Positions 25,964 through 34,330 of a stretch of DNA of 64,000 bases are shown here, one piece after another. The DNA is from Nakamurella endophytica (GTDB taxonomy: Bacteria; Actinomycetota; Actinomycetes; Mycobacteriales; Nakamurellaceae). The stretch is from NCBI RefSeq assembly GCF_014646215.1, contig NZ_BMNA01000001.1:512183-576182 (forward strand), in the 5' to 3' direction. The notes under the pieces were generated by a model that searched no databases, had not been told where the DNA came from, and saw nothing but the letters and a program-made list of their open reading frames with translations. Each line of letters opens with the position of its first letter. Positions within the stretch are counted from its first letter, which is position 1. The position numbers were made by a program, and so were the translations under genes.

Positions 25964-27187
25964 TCAGGCCCGCTGGGCCAGGAAGGACACCGCCACCTCG
26001 CTGCCGACCGGGATCGACGTCGCGTCCTCGTCGACCAGCACCAGGCAGTTCGCCTCGGCCAGCGACGCCAGCAGGTGGGTCCCACCGCCGCCCAGGACGT
26101 GCACCAGGTAGTCGTCGTTCTCGTCGCGCAGCAGCTGCCCGCGCAGGAACTGGCGACGCCCAGGCGGCGACGTGATCGGCTCCAGCGTCCGGGCGGCGAC
26201 CGTGCGTCGGTAGGGGTTGCGCCGGCCGAGCATGACCCGGACGACCGGCCGGACGATCACCTCGAACACCACCAGGGCCGACACCGGGTTCATCGGCAGC
26301 AGGAAGGTCGGCACCCGGTCCGGACCCAGCCGGCCGAAGCCCTGGGCGGACCCGGGCTGCATGGCCACCCGGGTCAGGTCCAGGTCGCCCAGCTCGGACA
26401 GCGCCTCGACGACCAGCTCGGCCGAGTGACCGCCGGCCGCACCGGCGATCACCACCAGCTCCGAGACCAGCAACCGGGCCTCCACCAGCTCGCGGAGCCG
26501 GCGCAGGTCGTGCGGGGCGATACCGACCCGGTTGACCTCGGCGCCGGCGTCCCGGGCGGCGGCCGCCAGGGCGTAGGAGTTGACGTCGAAGACCTGGCCG
26601 GGACCCGGCGTCCGCGACACGTCGACGAGCTCGTCGCCGACCGTGACGATCGACAGCCGGGGCCGCGGGTGCACCAGGACCTTGTCCCGGCCGACCGCGG
26701 CGAGCAGGCCGACCTGCGCCGCGCCGATGAAGGCGCCGGAGCGCACCGCCACGTCGCCGGGCTGGACGTCCTCGCCGGTGCGCCGCACGTAGCGGCCGGA
26801 CGGCAACGAGGTGGTGACGGTGACCCGCGCGCCGGACCGGTCGGTGGTGGACCGCGGCACCACGGTGTCGGCGATGATCGGCAGCGGTGCGCCCGTGGCC
26901 ACGTAGACGCACTGGTGCGGCTGCAACCGGTGCGCCAGGCGGGTGCCCGCCTCGATGGTCCCGACGATCGGCAGGGTGACCGGAGCCGACGCCGAGGCGT
27001 TGTGGATGTCGACGGAGCGCACGGCGTATCCGTCGACCGCGGCCTGGTCGAACGCCGGGAGCGCGGCGGTGGCCACCACCTCCTCGGCGCAGAGCAGGCC
27101 CTGCGCCTCCGAGATGGCGACCCGCACCGGCGGCGGCGTCAAGGCGGCGGACAGCACCAGGTCGAGTTGCTCGGTGACGGTCCTCAT
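25964..27187 (-). CDS. glp: MoeA-like Glp protein (gephyrin-like)
   Basis: 407 residues from ATG 27187. All MoeA domains are present: N-terminal segment with AAVDGYAVRSVD, the MoaB/MogA-like domain with SIVTVGDELVDVS and FDVNSYALAAAARDAGAEV, and the C-terminal beta-domain after YRRTVAARTLEP. Several residues that normally build the molybdopterin site are changed: the GGVSVG loop reads AAGGHSAEL, the KPGKP strand reads MQPGSAQG, and LPGNPVSA reads LPMNPVSAL. In corynebacteria this gene product (Glp) binds FtsZ and the membrane receptor GlpR. The neighbours rimJ and glpR support that role over molybdenum cofactor synthesis (inference). Confidence 0.85.
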   Translation of the reverse strand: MRTVTEQLDLVLSAALTPPPVRVAISEAQGLLCAEEVVATAALPAFDQAAVDGYAVRSVDIHNASASAPVTLPIVGTIEAGTRLAHRLQPHQCVYVATGAPLPIIADTVVPRSTTDRSGARVTVTTSLPSGRYVRRTGEDVQPGDVAVRSGAFIGAAQVGLLAAVGRDKVLVHPRPRLSIVTVGDELVDVSRTPGPGQVFDVNSYALAAAARDAGAEVNRVGIAPHDLRRLRELVEARLLVSELVVIAGAAGGHSAELVVEALSELGDLDLTRVAMQPGSAQGFGRLGPDRVPTFLLPMNPVSALVVFEVIVRPVVRVMLGRRNPYRRTVAARTLEPITSPPGRRQFLRGQLLRDENDDYLVHVLGGGGTHLLASLAEANCLVLVDEDATSIPVGSEVAVSFLAQRA

Positions 27188-27439
27188 CGCGCGCTGCACC
27201 TCGCGGGGCCGGCAGCACCCGACGGCGGGCGCCGGACGTGCGGAGACAGGGCCATGACGCCTCACGCTACTGTCTGCGCCCCGCCGGACCGGTCACCCCT
27301 GCGCCGTCGGGGGGCGCGTGGCGCACCGGGCCGTGGCCGCGGCCGGCGGTCACCGCGCCGCATCCCGCCCGGATCGCCGCCGGCGACCCGCGGCCCCCGG
27401 GAGCCCGCGCGTCCCGGCCCGGCCACCTACGCTCGCCCG

Positions 27440-28078
<639 letters not shown>

Positions 28079-28135
28079 CCCCGGGCGCGCCTCGGGACGT
28101 TTGCGCCGTCCGGGCCGCGCGGCGCATCATCGTTC

Positions 28136-28160
28136 TGGCACTCGGTGATGTCGAGTGCCA
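28136..28160. promoter_or_regulatory. CIRCE element (HrcA binding site)
   Basis: TGGCACTC, nine bases, GAGTGCCA: a perfect 8-bp inverted repeat with the N9 spacer that defines CIRCE. The consensus is TTAGCACTC-N9-GAGTGCTAA. It lies 71 bp ahead of the GTG of the Ruc/FmdB gene. In M. tuberculosis the HrcA regulon includes the orthologue Rv0991c, so heat-shock control by HrcA is expected. No groES gene is next to it here. Confidence 0.85.
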
Positions 28161-28230
28161 ACCGGGGTGGCCACCGCCACCCGGTCACCGCTGCCCCACG
28201 GTCCGGACGGACCGGCGCCCGGAGGTTGAC

Positions 28231-28617
28231 GTGCCCACCTACCAGTACGCGTGCACCCAGTGCGGCCACCGCTTCGAGCAGTTCCAGGCCTTCTCGGACG
28301 CCGCGCTGACCGAGTGCCCCGTCTGCGGCGGCAAGCTGCGCAAGGTCTACGGGTCCGTGGGTGTCGTGTTCAAGGGCAGCGGCTTCTACCGCACGGACGC
28401 CCGCGCCGGCGACGGCAAGAAGGACGGAGCCGCCAAGAGCGACGGCGCCGCTCCGGCCGCCGCGAAGTCGGACTCGACCGCATCGTCCACCGGCAGCTCC
28501 TCCTCGTCGTCCTCGGGCGAGGGCACCTCCGGCTCCTCCGCCAAGACCCCGAAGTCGGCGGGCAGCGCGTCCTCGTCCGGGTCGTCGACCGGCGCCAGCA
28601 AGGCCGCCGGCAGCTGA
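28231..28617 (+). CDS. FmdB-family zinc-ribbon protein, Ruc/Rv0991c-like
   Basis: 128 residues from GTG 28231 with GGAGG ahead. The N-terminal zinc ribbon has two CxxC pairs, YACTQCGHRFE and TECPVCGGKLRKVYG, in about 50 residues, then VVFKGSGFYRTD. The rest is a disordered Ser/Ala/Lys-rich tail. Size, zinc ribbon and Ser-rich tail match mycobacterial Rv0991c (Ruc), a redox-regulated chaperone whose Cys bind zinc and are oxidised on activation. The CIRCE site upstream and the neighbouring cyclo-ligase both fit. Ruc function here is inferred from these. Confidence 0.85.
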   Translation: MPTYQYACTQCGHRFEQFQAFSDAALTECPVCGGKLRKVYGSVGVVFKGSGFYRTDARAGDGKKDGAAKSDGAAPAAAKSDSTASSTGSSSSSSSGEGTSGSSAKTPKSAGSASSSGSSTGASKAAGS

Positions 28618-28707
28618 CCCCCGGCGGGCGGTCCACACCGCCCGACGTTGTCCACACCGCTGGCCGGGCCGCTCGCCGGGATCCGCCCGGCTCCCTAGCG
28701 TCGCCGC

Positions 28708-29385
28708 ATGCCCCAGCACCTGTCCGCGGGCGCCGCGGAGCTGCAGCCCCGGCCGCTCACCCGCACCCTCACCGCGCTGCGGTCACGGCGGGCGGGTGGC
28801 CGCCGGGCCCGCCGGTGGCGCCGCGTCCTGGCCGTCCTGCTGACCGTGCTGGCGGCCGTCGTCGCGCTCCGGGGGCGGGAGGCGCCGGCGGCAGGGGTGC
28901 CGGTGGTCGCCGCCGCCCGGGACCTGCCCACCGGCGCGGTGCTGACCGCCGCGGACGTCACGACGCTGCGACTGCAGCCCGTGCCGGACGGCGCCAGAGG
29001 CGACCCGGCGCAGGTGGTCGGGCACACCACCGCCGGACCGGTGCGCCGCGGCGAGGTGCTCACCGACGTCCGCCTGGTCGCCGACGACGGACCCCGACCC
29101 GGACCCGGGCGGGTGGCCGTGCCGGTCCGCCCGGCCGACCCCGGCACGGTCGCCTTGCTGCGCACCGGAGTGCACGTCGCGGCCATCGCGGTCGACGAGC
29201 GTGGCCGCGGCACGGTGCTGGCGACCGACGCGGTCGTGCTCGCCCTCGCGCCACCGGCGGGCGTCGACGCCGGCCGCGCCGGCGCCGACGACGCACCGCT
29301 GGTGGTGCTGGCCGTGCCGGCGGGTGCCGCCGACCGGTTGGCGGCCGCCGCGCTCGGCGGATCCGTGACGCTGCGGTGGGCCTAG
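28708..29385 (+). CDS. SAF-domain membrane-anchored protein
   Basis: 225 residues from ATG 28708. A basic N-terminus (RRARRWRR) precedes one membrane helix (VLAVLLTVLAAVVAL), then the SAF fold: VPVVAAARDLPTGAVLTAADVTTLRL, VVGHTTAGPVRRGEVLTDVRL. SAF domains occur in CpaB/RcpC pilus proteins and in antifreeze-type proteins; in actinobacteria short single-helix forms are common near mscL. Most of the protein is extracytoplasmic. Function is unknown. It follows the Ruc-like gene by 90 bp. Confidence 0.82.
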   Translation: MPQHLSAGAAELQPRPLTRTLTALRSRRAGGRRARRWRRVLAVLLTVLAAVVALRGREAPAAGVPVVAAARDLPTGAVLTAADVTTLRLQPVPDGARGDPAQVVGHTTAGPVRRGEVLTDVRLVADDGPRPGPGRVAVPVRPADPGTVALLRTGVHVAAIAVDERGRGTVLATDAVVLALAPPAGVDAGRAGADDAPLVVLAVPAGAADRLAAAALGGSVTLRWA

Positions 29386-29473
29386 AGATCACCGCTGGTC
29401 ACAGCACCGTCCCGAGCGTGGCGACGGCTACCATCCGCGCCGTCGGATCCTGTCGGGGATCCCGGGAGAGGAA

Positions 29474-29902
29474 GTGGCACCGGTGCTCAAGGGGTTCAAG
29501 GACTTCATCCTGCGCGGCAACATCATCGAGCTGGCGATCGCCGTGGTGATCGGCACGGCGTTCACCGCGATAGTCACCTCGTTCACGAACAACATCATCA
29601 ATCCGCTGATCGCCGCGGTCGGCGGACCGGGCAACATCGGGCTGGGCTTCCACATCCTGTCCGGCAACGAGTCGACGTTCGTCAACATCGGCGCGGTGCT
29701 GACGGCGGCGATCACGTTCCTGATCACCGCCGGCGTCGTCTACTTCATCTTCGTGGTGCCGATGAACCGGATCAACGCGCGGATGCGCCGCGGCAAGGAG
29801 GCGGAGCTGGAGACAGCCCCGACCGACGTCCAGCTGCTCATCGAGATCCGCGACCTGCTGCGCGCCCAGTCGACCGGACCGACGCCGCCGACGGTGTCCT
29901 GA
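29474..29902 (+). CDS. mscL: Large-conductance mechanosensitive channel MscL
   Basis: 142 residues from GTG 29474 (a second GTG at 29483 gives the usual MscL start VLKGFKDF). Helix 1 with DFILRGNIIELAIAVVIGTAF and the pore Gly/Ala pattern, helix 2 about residues 75-98 (VLTAAITFLITAGVVYFIFVV), then RRGKEAE and the C-terminal helix (PTDVQLLIEIRDLLRAQ). It opens on membrane stretch and releases solutes. The gene order with moaB nearby recalls M. tuberculosis Rv0984-Rv0985c. The gene stands alone on its strand. Confidence 0.95.
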   Translation: MAPVLKGFKDFILRGNIIELAIAVVIGTAFTAIVTSFTNNIINPLIAAVGGPGNIGLGFHILSGNESTFVNIGAVLTAAITFLITAGVVYFIFVVPMNRINARMRRGKEAELETAPTDVQLLIEIRDLLRAQSTGPTPPTVS

Positions 29903-29935
29903 GCCGAGCGGCCCGGCGGGGCTCCGGGCGAGCCG

Positions 29936-30184
29936 TCAGCCGCCGTGGTGCGGCGGCCGGTTCTCCCGGTACCAGTCGTCGTCGTGCCGCGCCGGCACGT
30001 CCGGGACCTCGTCGGCGGTGACGTCGGGCAGGACGACACCGAAGACCCGGTCCAAGGTCGCCCGGTCCACCGTCGGACGTCCGGCAGGGACGGCGCCCGC
30101 ACGCGCGGGATCGGTCGGGCTCGCGCCGGCGTCCCCGGCGTCCTCGACACCCGGGTCCCGATCGGTGCCCGGCGGTAGGTTCAT
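29936..30184 (-). CDS. Small acidic protein of unknown function
   Basis: 82 residues from ATG 30184. The sequence is hydrophilic and acidic: LPPGTDRDPGVEDAGDAGA, then TVDRATLDRVFGVVLPDVTADEVP, ending in DDDWYRENRPPHHGG. No membrane segment, signal or known domain. It is convergent with mscL (33 bp between their stops) and divergent from the repeat protein at 30243. Coding is supported by the start codon and proper codon pattern only; no ribosome site is obvious. Confidence 0.5.
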   Translation of the reverse strand: MNLPPGTDRDPGVEDAGDAGASPTDPARAGAVPAGRPTVDRATLDRVFGVVLPDVTADEVPDVPARHDDDWYRENRPPHHGG

Positions 30185-30242
30185 GCCCGCAGCCTGCCAC
30201 CACCGCGGCCGCTGCGGCCGCCCGCGAGCGAAAGGCCGAGTC

Positions 30243-30707
30243 ATGGGAATCGTGGACAGGGCGAAGGAGGCCGCCGAGGACGTCGGCGGCAAGCTCAAGG
30301 AGGCGGCCGAGAGCGTCGGCGGCAAGGTCGTCGAGGTCGCCGGCTCGCTCGGCGGCAGGGTCGCCGACGTCGCCGACACCGTCGGCGACCGGGTCACCGA
30401 GGTCGCCGGGCCGGCGTGGGACCGGTTCCGCAGCGTCGCAGGCACCGTCGGCTCGCGCGTCGTGGACGTCGCCGAGGAGGTACGGCACCGGGTGACCGGG
30501 GATGCCGACGACGACACGGCCGATGACACGGCCACCGCCACGCAGTCCCCGTCCGCCGTGCCGGAACCGGGCACCACCGGGCCCGGCACCCAGGAGTCGG
30601 CGTCCGCGGCCCAGGCAGCCGCCGAGCGGGCCAGGGCTGCGGCCGACCGCACCCGGGCCACGGCGGCGGAGAACGGCCGGGACGAAGACCGCGAGCCCGG
30701 CTCCTAG
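30243..30707 (+). CDS. Amphipathic 11-residue-repeat protein (LEA-like)
   Basis: 154 residues from ATG 30243. After MGIVDRAKEAAED comes a run of 11-residue repeats: VGGKLKEAAES, VGGKVVEVAGS, LGGRVADVADT, VGDRVTEVAGP, AWDRFRSVAGT, VGSRVVDVAEE. Eleven-residue repeats with periodic Val/Ala and charge are typical of LEA proteins and apolipoprotein-like helices that lie on membranes. The C-terminal 60 residues are a Thr/Ala/Pro-rich tail and a charged end. No enzyme motif. It could protect membranes or proteins under desiccation; that is inference from composition. It shares a CTAG stop overlap with moaB. Confidence 0.7.
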   Translation: MGIVDRAKEAAEDVGGKLKEAAESVGGKVVEVAGSLGGRVADVADTVGDRVTEVAGPAWDRFRSVAGTVGSRVVDVAEEVRHRVTGDADDDTADDTATATQSPSAVPEPGTTGPGTQESASAAQAAAERARAAADRTRATAAENGRDEDREPGS

Positions 30708-31195
30708 ATCTCCGGGTCCGACAGCTCCTCGATCACGTGGATGGCCAGCGGGATCAGCGTCGCCAGACCGTCGCGGATGGCGGCGCGGGACCCGGCGATG
30801 TTGGCCACCATCGTCGACCCGGAGACGCCGACCATGCCGCGCGAGATGATCGAGTCCATCACGGCGGCGGTCATGCCCGACCAGCGCAGCGCCTGCGCGA
30901 CGCCGGGCAGCTCGCGGTCCAGGACCTCCTGCGTGACGTCCGGCGTCACGTCCCGCGGGGCGACGCCCGTGCCGCCGACGGTGACGACCAGATCCACGCC
31001 GCCGATCACGGCCGTGTTCAAGGCGTTGCGGATGTCGACCGCGTCCGAGGCGATGGTGACGGTGCCGTCCACGGTGAACCCGGCCTCGGCGAGCAGCTCG
31101 GTGACCAGCGCTCCCGCCCCGTTGTCACCCTGTCCGTGCACCAGTTGATCGGTGATCGACACGATCAGCGCACGCCCGTGAGTGGCTGCGGACAC
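30704..31195 (-). CDS. moaB: MoaB/Mog-family molybdenum cofactor protein
   Basis: 163 residues from GTG 31195 with AGAGGGAG ahead. The MoCF_biosynth domain is complete: ALIVSITDQLVHG at the start, LVVTVGGTGVAPRDVTPDVTQEVL (the molybdopterin-binding GGTG-x-RD-x-T motif), and GVSGSTMVANIAGSRAAIRDGL at the end. It adenylylates or otherwise handles molybdopterin in the cytosol. It converges with the repeat protein, sharing the palindromic CTAG as both stop codons. Divergent promoter region lies behind it. Confidence 0.92.
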   Translation of the reverse strand: MSAATHGRALIVSITDQLVHGQGDNGAGALVTELLAEAGFTVDGTVTIASDAVDIRNALNTAVIGGVDLVVTVGGTGVAPRDVTPDVTQEVLDRELPGVAQALRWSGMTAAVMDSIISRGMVGVSGSTMVANIAGSRAAIRDGLATLIPLAIHVIEELSDPEI

Positions 31196-31353
31196 GACTA
31201 CTCCCTCTTTTCCGGCCGCGGATGCGGCGGTGCCTGACGCGGCCGGACAGGACGGCAGTGCCCCGGCCCGGCCGCTCGGTGTCCGACGAGCGTATCCGGG
31301 GCGGACCGCGTCCCCTGCGCCCGCGGGGCGCCGGCGCCGTGGCACCGGACCCG

Positions 31354-32343
31354 TCACGCCCGGCCGGGGCGGCGCGGCTCCTGCTCGACGCTGCCTGCCG
31401 GACCCGACCACCCGGCGTCGTCACCCGTTGGTTCGGCGCCGGTCAGGAAGTCGATGGCTGTCGACCGGAACAGGGCGGCGGGAACGACGGAGATGTGGTC
31501 CCGGCCGGGCACCACGAGCAACCGGGCGGCGGGGAGCTGCTGCGCCCAGCGCCGGACGCCCGGCGCCACCGGATCGTCCGCCCCGGTGACCAGCAAGCAC
31601 GGCTGCGGCACGACGGGCGCGTCCTGCCGGATCAGACCCTCCCCGACCAACCCCTCGACCAGGGCGAGCAGGGCGTGGGCATCGCTGCCCGGCAGCGCAC
31701 GGGCGATGCCGGCGAGCCGGCGGACCGCCGGGTGCGCAGCGCCCACCATGCCCATCGTGCCCACCGTGCCTGCCGTCCCCAGCGTGCCCACCGCGTCCGC
31801 CGCGAGGTCCCAGGCGTCCTCGGCGCGCCGCGGGTCGCCGGTCAGCAGCTCCCGCAGGTGCGCCGGGTCGACGTCGACCATCAACGGGCCACCGGCGTAG
31901 CCGCCCAGCACCACCCGCCGCACGGCCACCCCGGCGCCGGCCGCAATCGCCGCGGCCACGTGCGCCGACAGCCGGGCACCCAGCGAGTAGCCGACCAGGT
32001 CGACCCACCGGACGCCCGGCACCCGGTCCGGCACCGCGGCGACCACCCGGGACACGTCACCGACCAACCCCGGCAACCGGTAGGCCCCGGCGTCGTGCGG
32101 CGCGGCGGACCGCCCGTGGCCGGGCAGGTCCAGCGTCACCGCCGTCACGCCGGCGGCCGACAACCGGCGCACCCAGCCCGAGCGCACCCAGTTGGTCTCG
32201 GCGGACGAGCCGAACCCGTGCACCAGCACGGCCACCGACGCCGCCCCGGCAGCTTCGCCCGCCGCACGGTGGACGGTGACCGAGAGCTCGCCACCGGCCG
32301 ACGACGGCAGGGTCCACTCGTCGCGCTCGCCCGCATCCCGCAC
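31354..32343 (-). CDS. Alpha/beta hydrolase
   Basis: 329 residues from GTG 32343. The fold is clear: oxyanion motif VLVHGFGSSAET, nucleophile elbow VGYSLGARLS (Ser), acid GADDPVAP and catalytic His in GRDHISVV. A central lid carries degenerate GTxGT repeats (VGTLGTAGTVGTMGMVG). Substrate unknown; related actinobacterial enzymes act on esters or lactones. No signal peptide is present. It is divergent from bioY, with about 90 bp between the starts. Confidence 0.87.
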   Translation of the reverse strand: MRDAGERDEWTLPSSAGGELSVTVHRAAGEAAGAASVAVLVHGFGSSAETNWVRSGWVRRLSAAGVTAVTLDLPGHGRSAAPHDAGAYRLPGLVGDVSRVVAAVPDRVPGVRWVDLVGYSLGARLSAHVAAAIAAGAGVAVRRVVLGGYAGGPLMVDVDPAHLRELLTGDPRRAEDAWDLAADAVGTLGTAGTVGTMGMVGAAHPAVRRLAGIARALPGSDAHALLALVEGLVGEGLIRQDAPVVPQPCLLVTGADDPVAPGVRRWAQQLPAARLLVVPGRDHISVVPAALFRSTAIDFLTGAEPTGDDAGWSGPAGSVEQEPRRPGRA

Positions 32344-32432
32344 CGGGCCACTCTGCCCCGGCCGCCGGCCGCGGTTCTCGCCACCCCCGGCGGCGTCCTA
32401 GAGTCAGGTCGCCGCCGACCGAGAGGAACGCC

Positions 32433-33029
32433 GTGGCCGACCGCCGCACCACCGCGCGGGACCTCGCGCAGGTCGCCGTCTTCGCCGCCCTGCTGGCCGC
32501 ACTGGGCCTGCCGGGCACCGTGACGCTCGGCACCACGGCCGTCCCGATCACCCTGCAGACCCTGGGCGTGATGCTCGCCGGCGGCCTGCTCGGCGCCCGC
32601 AGGGGCCTGCTCGCCGTGCTGGTCTTCGACGCCCTCGTCCTGGCCGGGCTGCCGCTGCTGGCCGGCGGCCGCGGCGGCATCGGCGTGCTGGCCGGCGTCT
32701 CCGCCGGCTACCTGGTCGGCTGGCTGCCGGGCGTCGTGGTGATCGGCCTGCTGTCCCGCCGCCTGCTGCCCCGCCGGCCGCTGTGGCTGGGCATCGTGGT
32801 GCAGGTGGTCGGCGGCATCGTGGTCATCTACGCGATCGGCGTGCCGTGGACGGCGGTGCGGGCGCACCTGCCGCTGTGGACCGCGGTCGTCGACGCCGGC
32901 AAGTTCCTGCCCGGCGACGCCGTCAAGGCGGTGGTCGCGGCCGCCGTGTGCCGGCAGGTGCACCGGGCCTATCCCGGGCTGCTCGCTCCCCGCACCCCCG
33001 CCACCGGACGGACCGGAGCGCCGGTCTGA
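32433..33029 (+). CDS. bioY: Biotin transporter substrate-binding subunit BioY
   Basis: 198 residues from GTG 32433 with GAGAGG ahead. Six hydrophobic segments, with the BioY signatures VPITLQTLGVMLAGGLLG and GRGGIGVLAGVSAGYLVGWLPG and KFLPGDAVKAVVAAAV at the C-terminal helix. BioY is the S-component of an ECF transporter that binds biotin in the membrane. The energising ATPase and transmembrane subunits are encoded three and four genes downstream in the same overlapped operon. Confidence 0.93.
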   Translation: MADRRTTARDLAQVAVFAALLAALGLPGTVTLGTTAVPITLQTLGVMLAGGLLGARRGLLAVLVFDALVLAGLPLLAGGRGGIGVLAGVSAGYLVGWLPGVVVIGLLSRRLLPRRPLWLGIVVQVVGGIVVIYAIGVPWTAVRAHLPLWTAVVDAGKFLPGDAVKAVVAAAVCRQVHRAYPGLLAPRTPATGRTGAPV

Positions 33030-33097
33030 CCACGCCGGCCCGGCACCCCCGCCCGTCCGCCGCGCCGCCGCCATCGGCAACGGCCGCGCGGATCGGC

Positions 33098-34330
33098 GTG
33101 CTGGCCCGCGGGCCGGCCGACGCACCGGCGCTGACCTGGCGAGGCCGCACCCTGCGCTACACCGACCTCGCCGTTGCCGCGGACCGGCAGCGGGCGCGGT
33201 GGCGCGATGCTCCCCCGCCGCGTCCGGTGGACCTGTCCGGCTGTGACGTCCCGGAGCTGCTCGCCGGCATCCTCGCCGCCACCGCCGAGGCGGTGCCCGT
33301 GCTGGTCGCCGACCCGGCCGGACCCGCTCCCGCGGTCGGGCCGCTGCCGGCCGGGACCTGGCTGATGGCCGGCACCTCGGGCAGCACCGGGCGGCCGAGG
33401 ACGGTGGCCCGGACGCTGGCGTCGTGGACGGACTCGTTCCCGGCGCTGGCCGCGCTGGCCGGGCTGACCGCGACCGACACCGTCCTGCTCACCGGGCCGC
33501 TGCACAGCACGCTGCACCTGTTCGGCGCGCTGCACACCCTGTGGCTGGGCGCCCGGCTGACCGACCGCCCGGCGGAGGCGACCGCGGCGCACGCCGTCCC
33601 GACCGTGCTCGACCGGCTGCTGTCCGGGTCCGCTCCCCGGCTGTCCCGGGCCGTCGTCGCCGGAGCGGCCCTGCCGGACGCCGTCTCCGACCGCGCCGCG
33701 GCCCGCGGCGTGCGGGTGCTCGAGTACTACGGCGCCGCGGAGCTGTCCTTCGTCGCCGCCCGCACGCCGCCCGCGCCGTTCCGGCCGTTCCCGGGCGTCC
33801 AGGTGCAGGACCAGGACGGCGTGCTCTGGGCGCGGTCGCCGTACCTGGCCCTCGGCATGCCCGCAGCGGCGGGCGGGCGGCCCACCGGGTCCCACCGACT
33901 GGCTGACGGCTGGGCGACCGTCGGCGACCGCGGCACCGTCGGTCCCGACGGCACCGTCACGGTGGCCGGGCGGGGCGACACCGCGGTCACCGTCGGGGGT
34001 GCCACCGTCCCGGTCGAGGAGGTCGAGGACGTGCTGCGCGGCCTGCCGGGCGTCGAGGACGCCGCGGTGGCCGGAGCACCGCACGGCGCCCTCGGCCAGG
34101 TCGTGGTGGCCGCCGTCTGCCTGGTCGACCCGGTGCGGCTGGCCGCCGTCCGGACCGCGGCCCGCCGGGGCCTGCGGGCCGAGGCCCGGCCGGTGCGCTG
34201 GGTCGTCCTGGACCGGATCCCGCGGCGGGCGAACGGCAAGGTGGACCGGGTCGCGTTGTCCGGGCTGCTCGCCGAGGGTCCGGGGAGCGCCTCGCACCGG
34301 TCGCCGGCCGCCGGGCGGGTCGCCCGGTGA
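33098..34330 (+). CDS. AMP-forming acyl-CoA ligase family protein, embedded in the bio operon
   Basis: 410 residues from GTG 33098. The start is uncertain: the frame opens at a CTG overlapping the bioY stop, with no good ribosome site. The protein is shorter than a usual ANL enzyme because the N-terminal subdomain is reduced. Motifs: P-loop AGTSGSTGRPRTV, the YYGAAELSFVA segment of the A5 motif, and C-terminal IPRRANGKVDRVAL with the catalytic Lys. It activates a carboxylic acid as acyl-AMP and CoA thioester; acid unknown. The end overlaps the thiolase start by 4 nt (GTGA). A link to pimelate activation is possible because of its neighbours (inference). Confidence 0.82.
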   Translation: MLARGPADAPALTWRGRTLRYTDLAVAADRQRARWRDAPPPRPVDLSGCDVPELLAGILAATAEAVPVLVADPAGPAPAVGPLPAGTWLMAGTSGSTGRPRTVARTLASWTDSFPALAALAGLTATDTVLLTGPLHSTLHLFGALHTLWLGARLTDRPAEATAAHAVPTVLDRLLSGSAPRLSRAVVAGAALPDAVSDRAAARGVRVLEYYGAAELSFVAARTPPAPFRPFPGVQVQDQDGVLWARSPYLALGMPAAAGGRPTGSHRLADGWATVGDRGTVGPDGTVTVAGRGDTAVTVGGATVPVEEVEDVLRGLPGVEDAAVAGAPHGALGQVVVAAVCLVDPVRLAAVRTAARRGLRAEARPVRWVVLDRIPRRANGKVDRVALSGLLAEGPGSASHRSPAAGRVAR

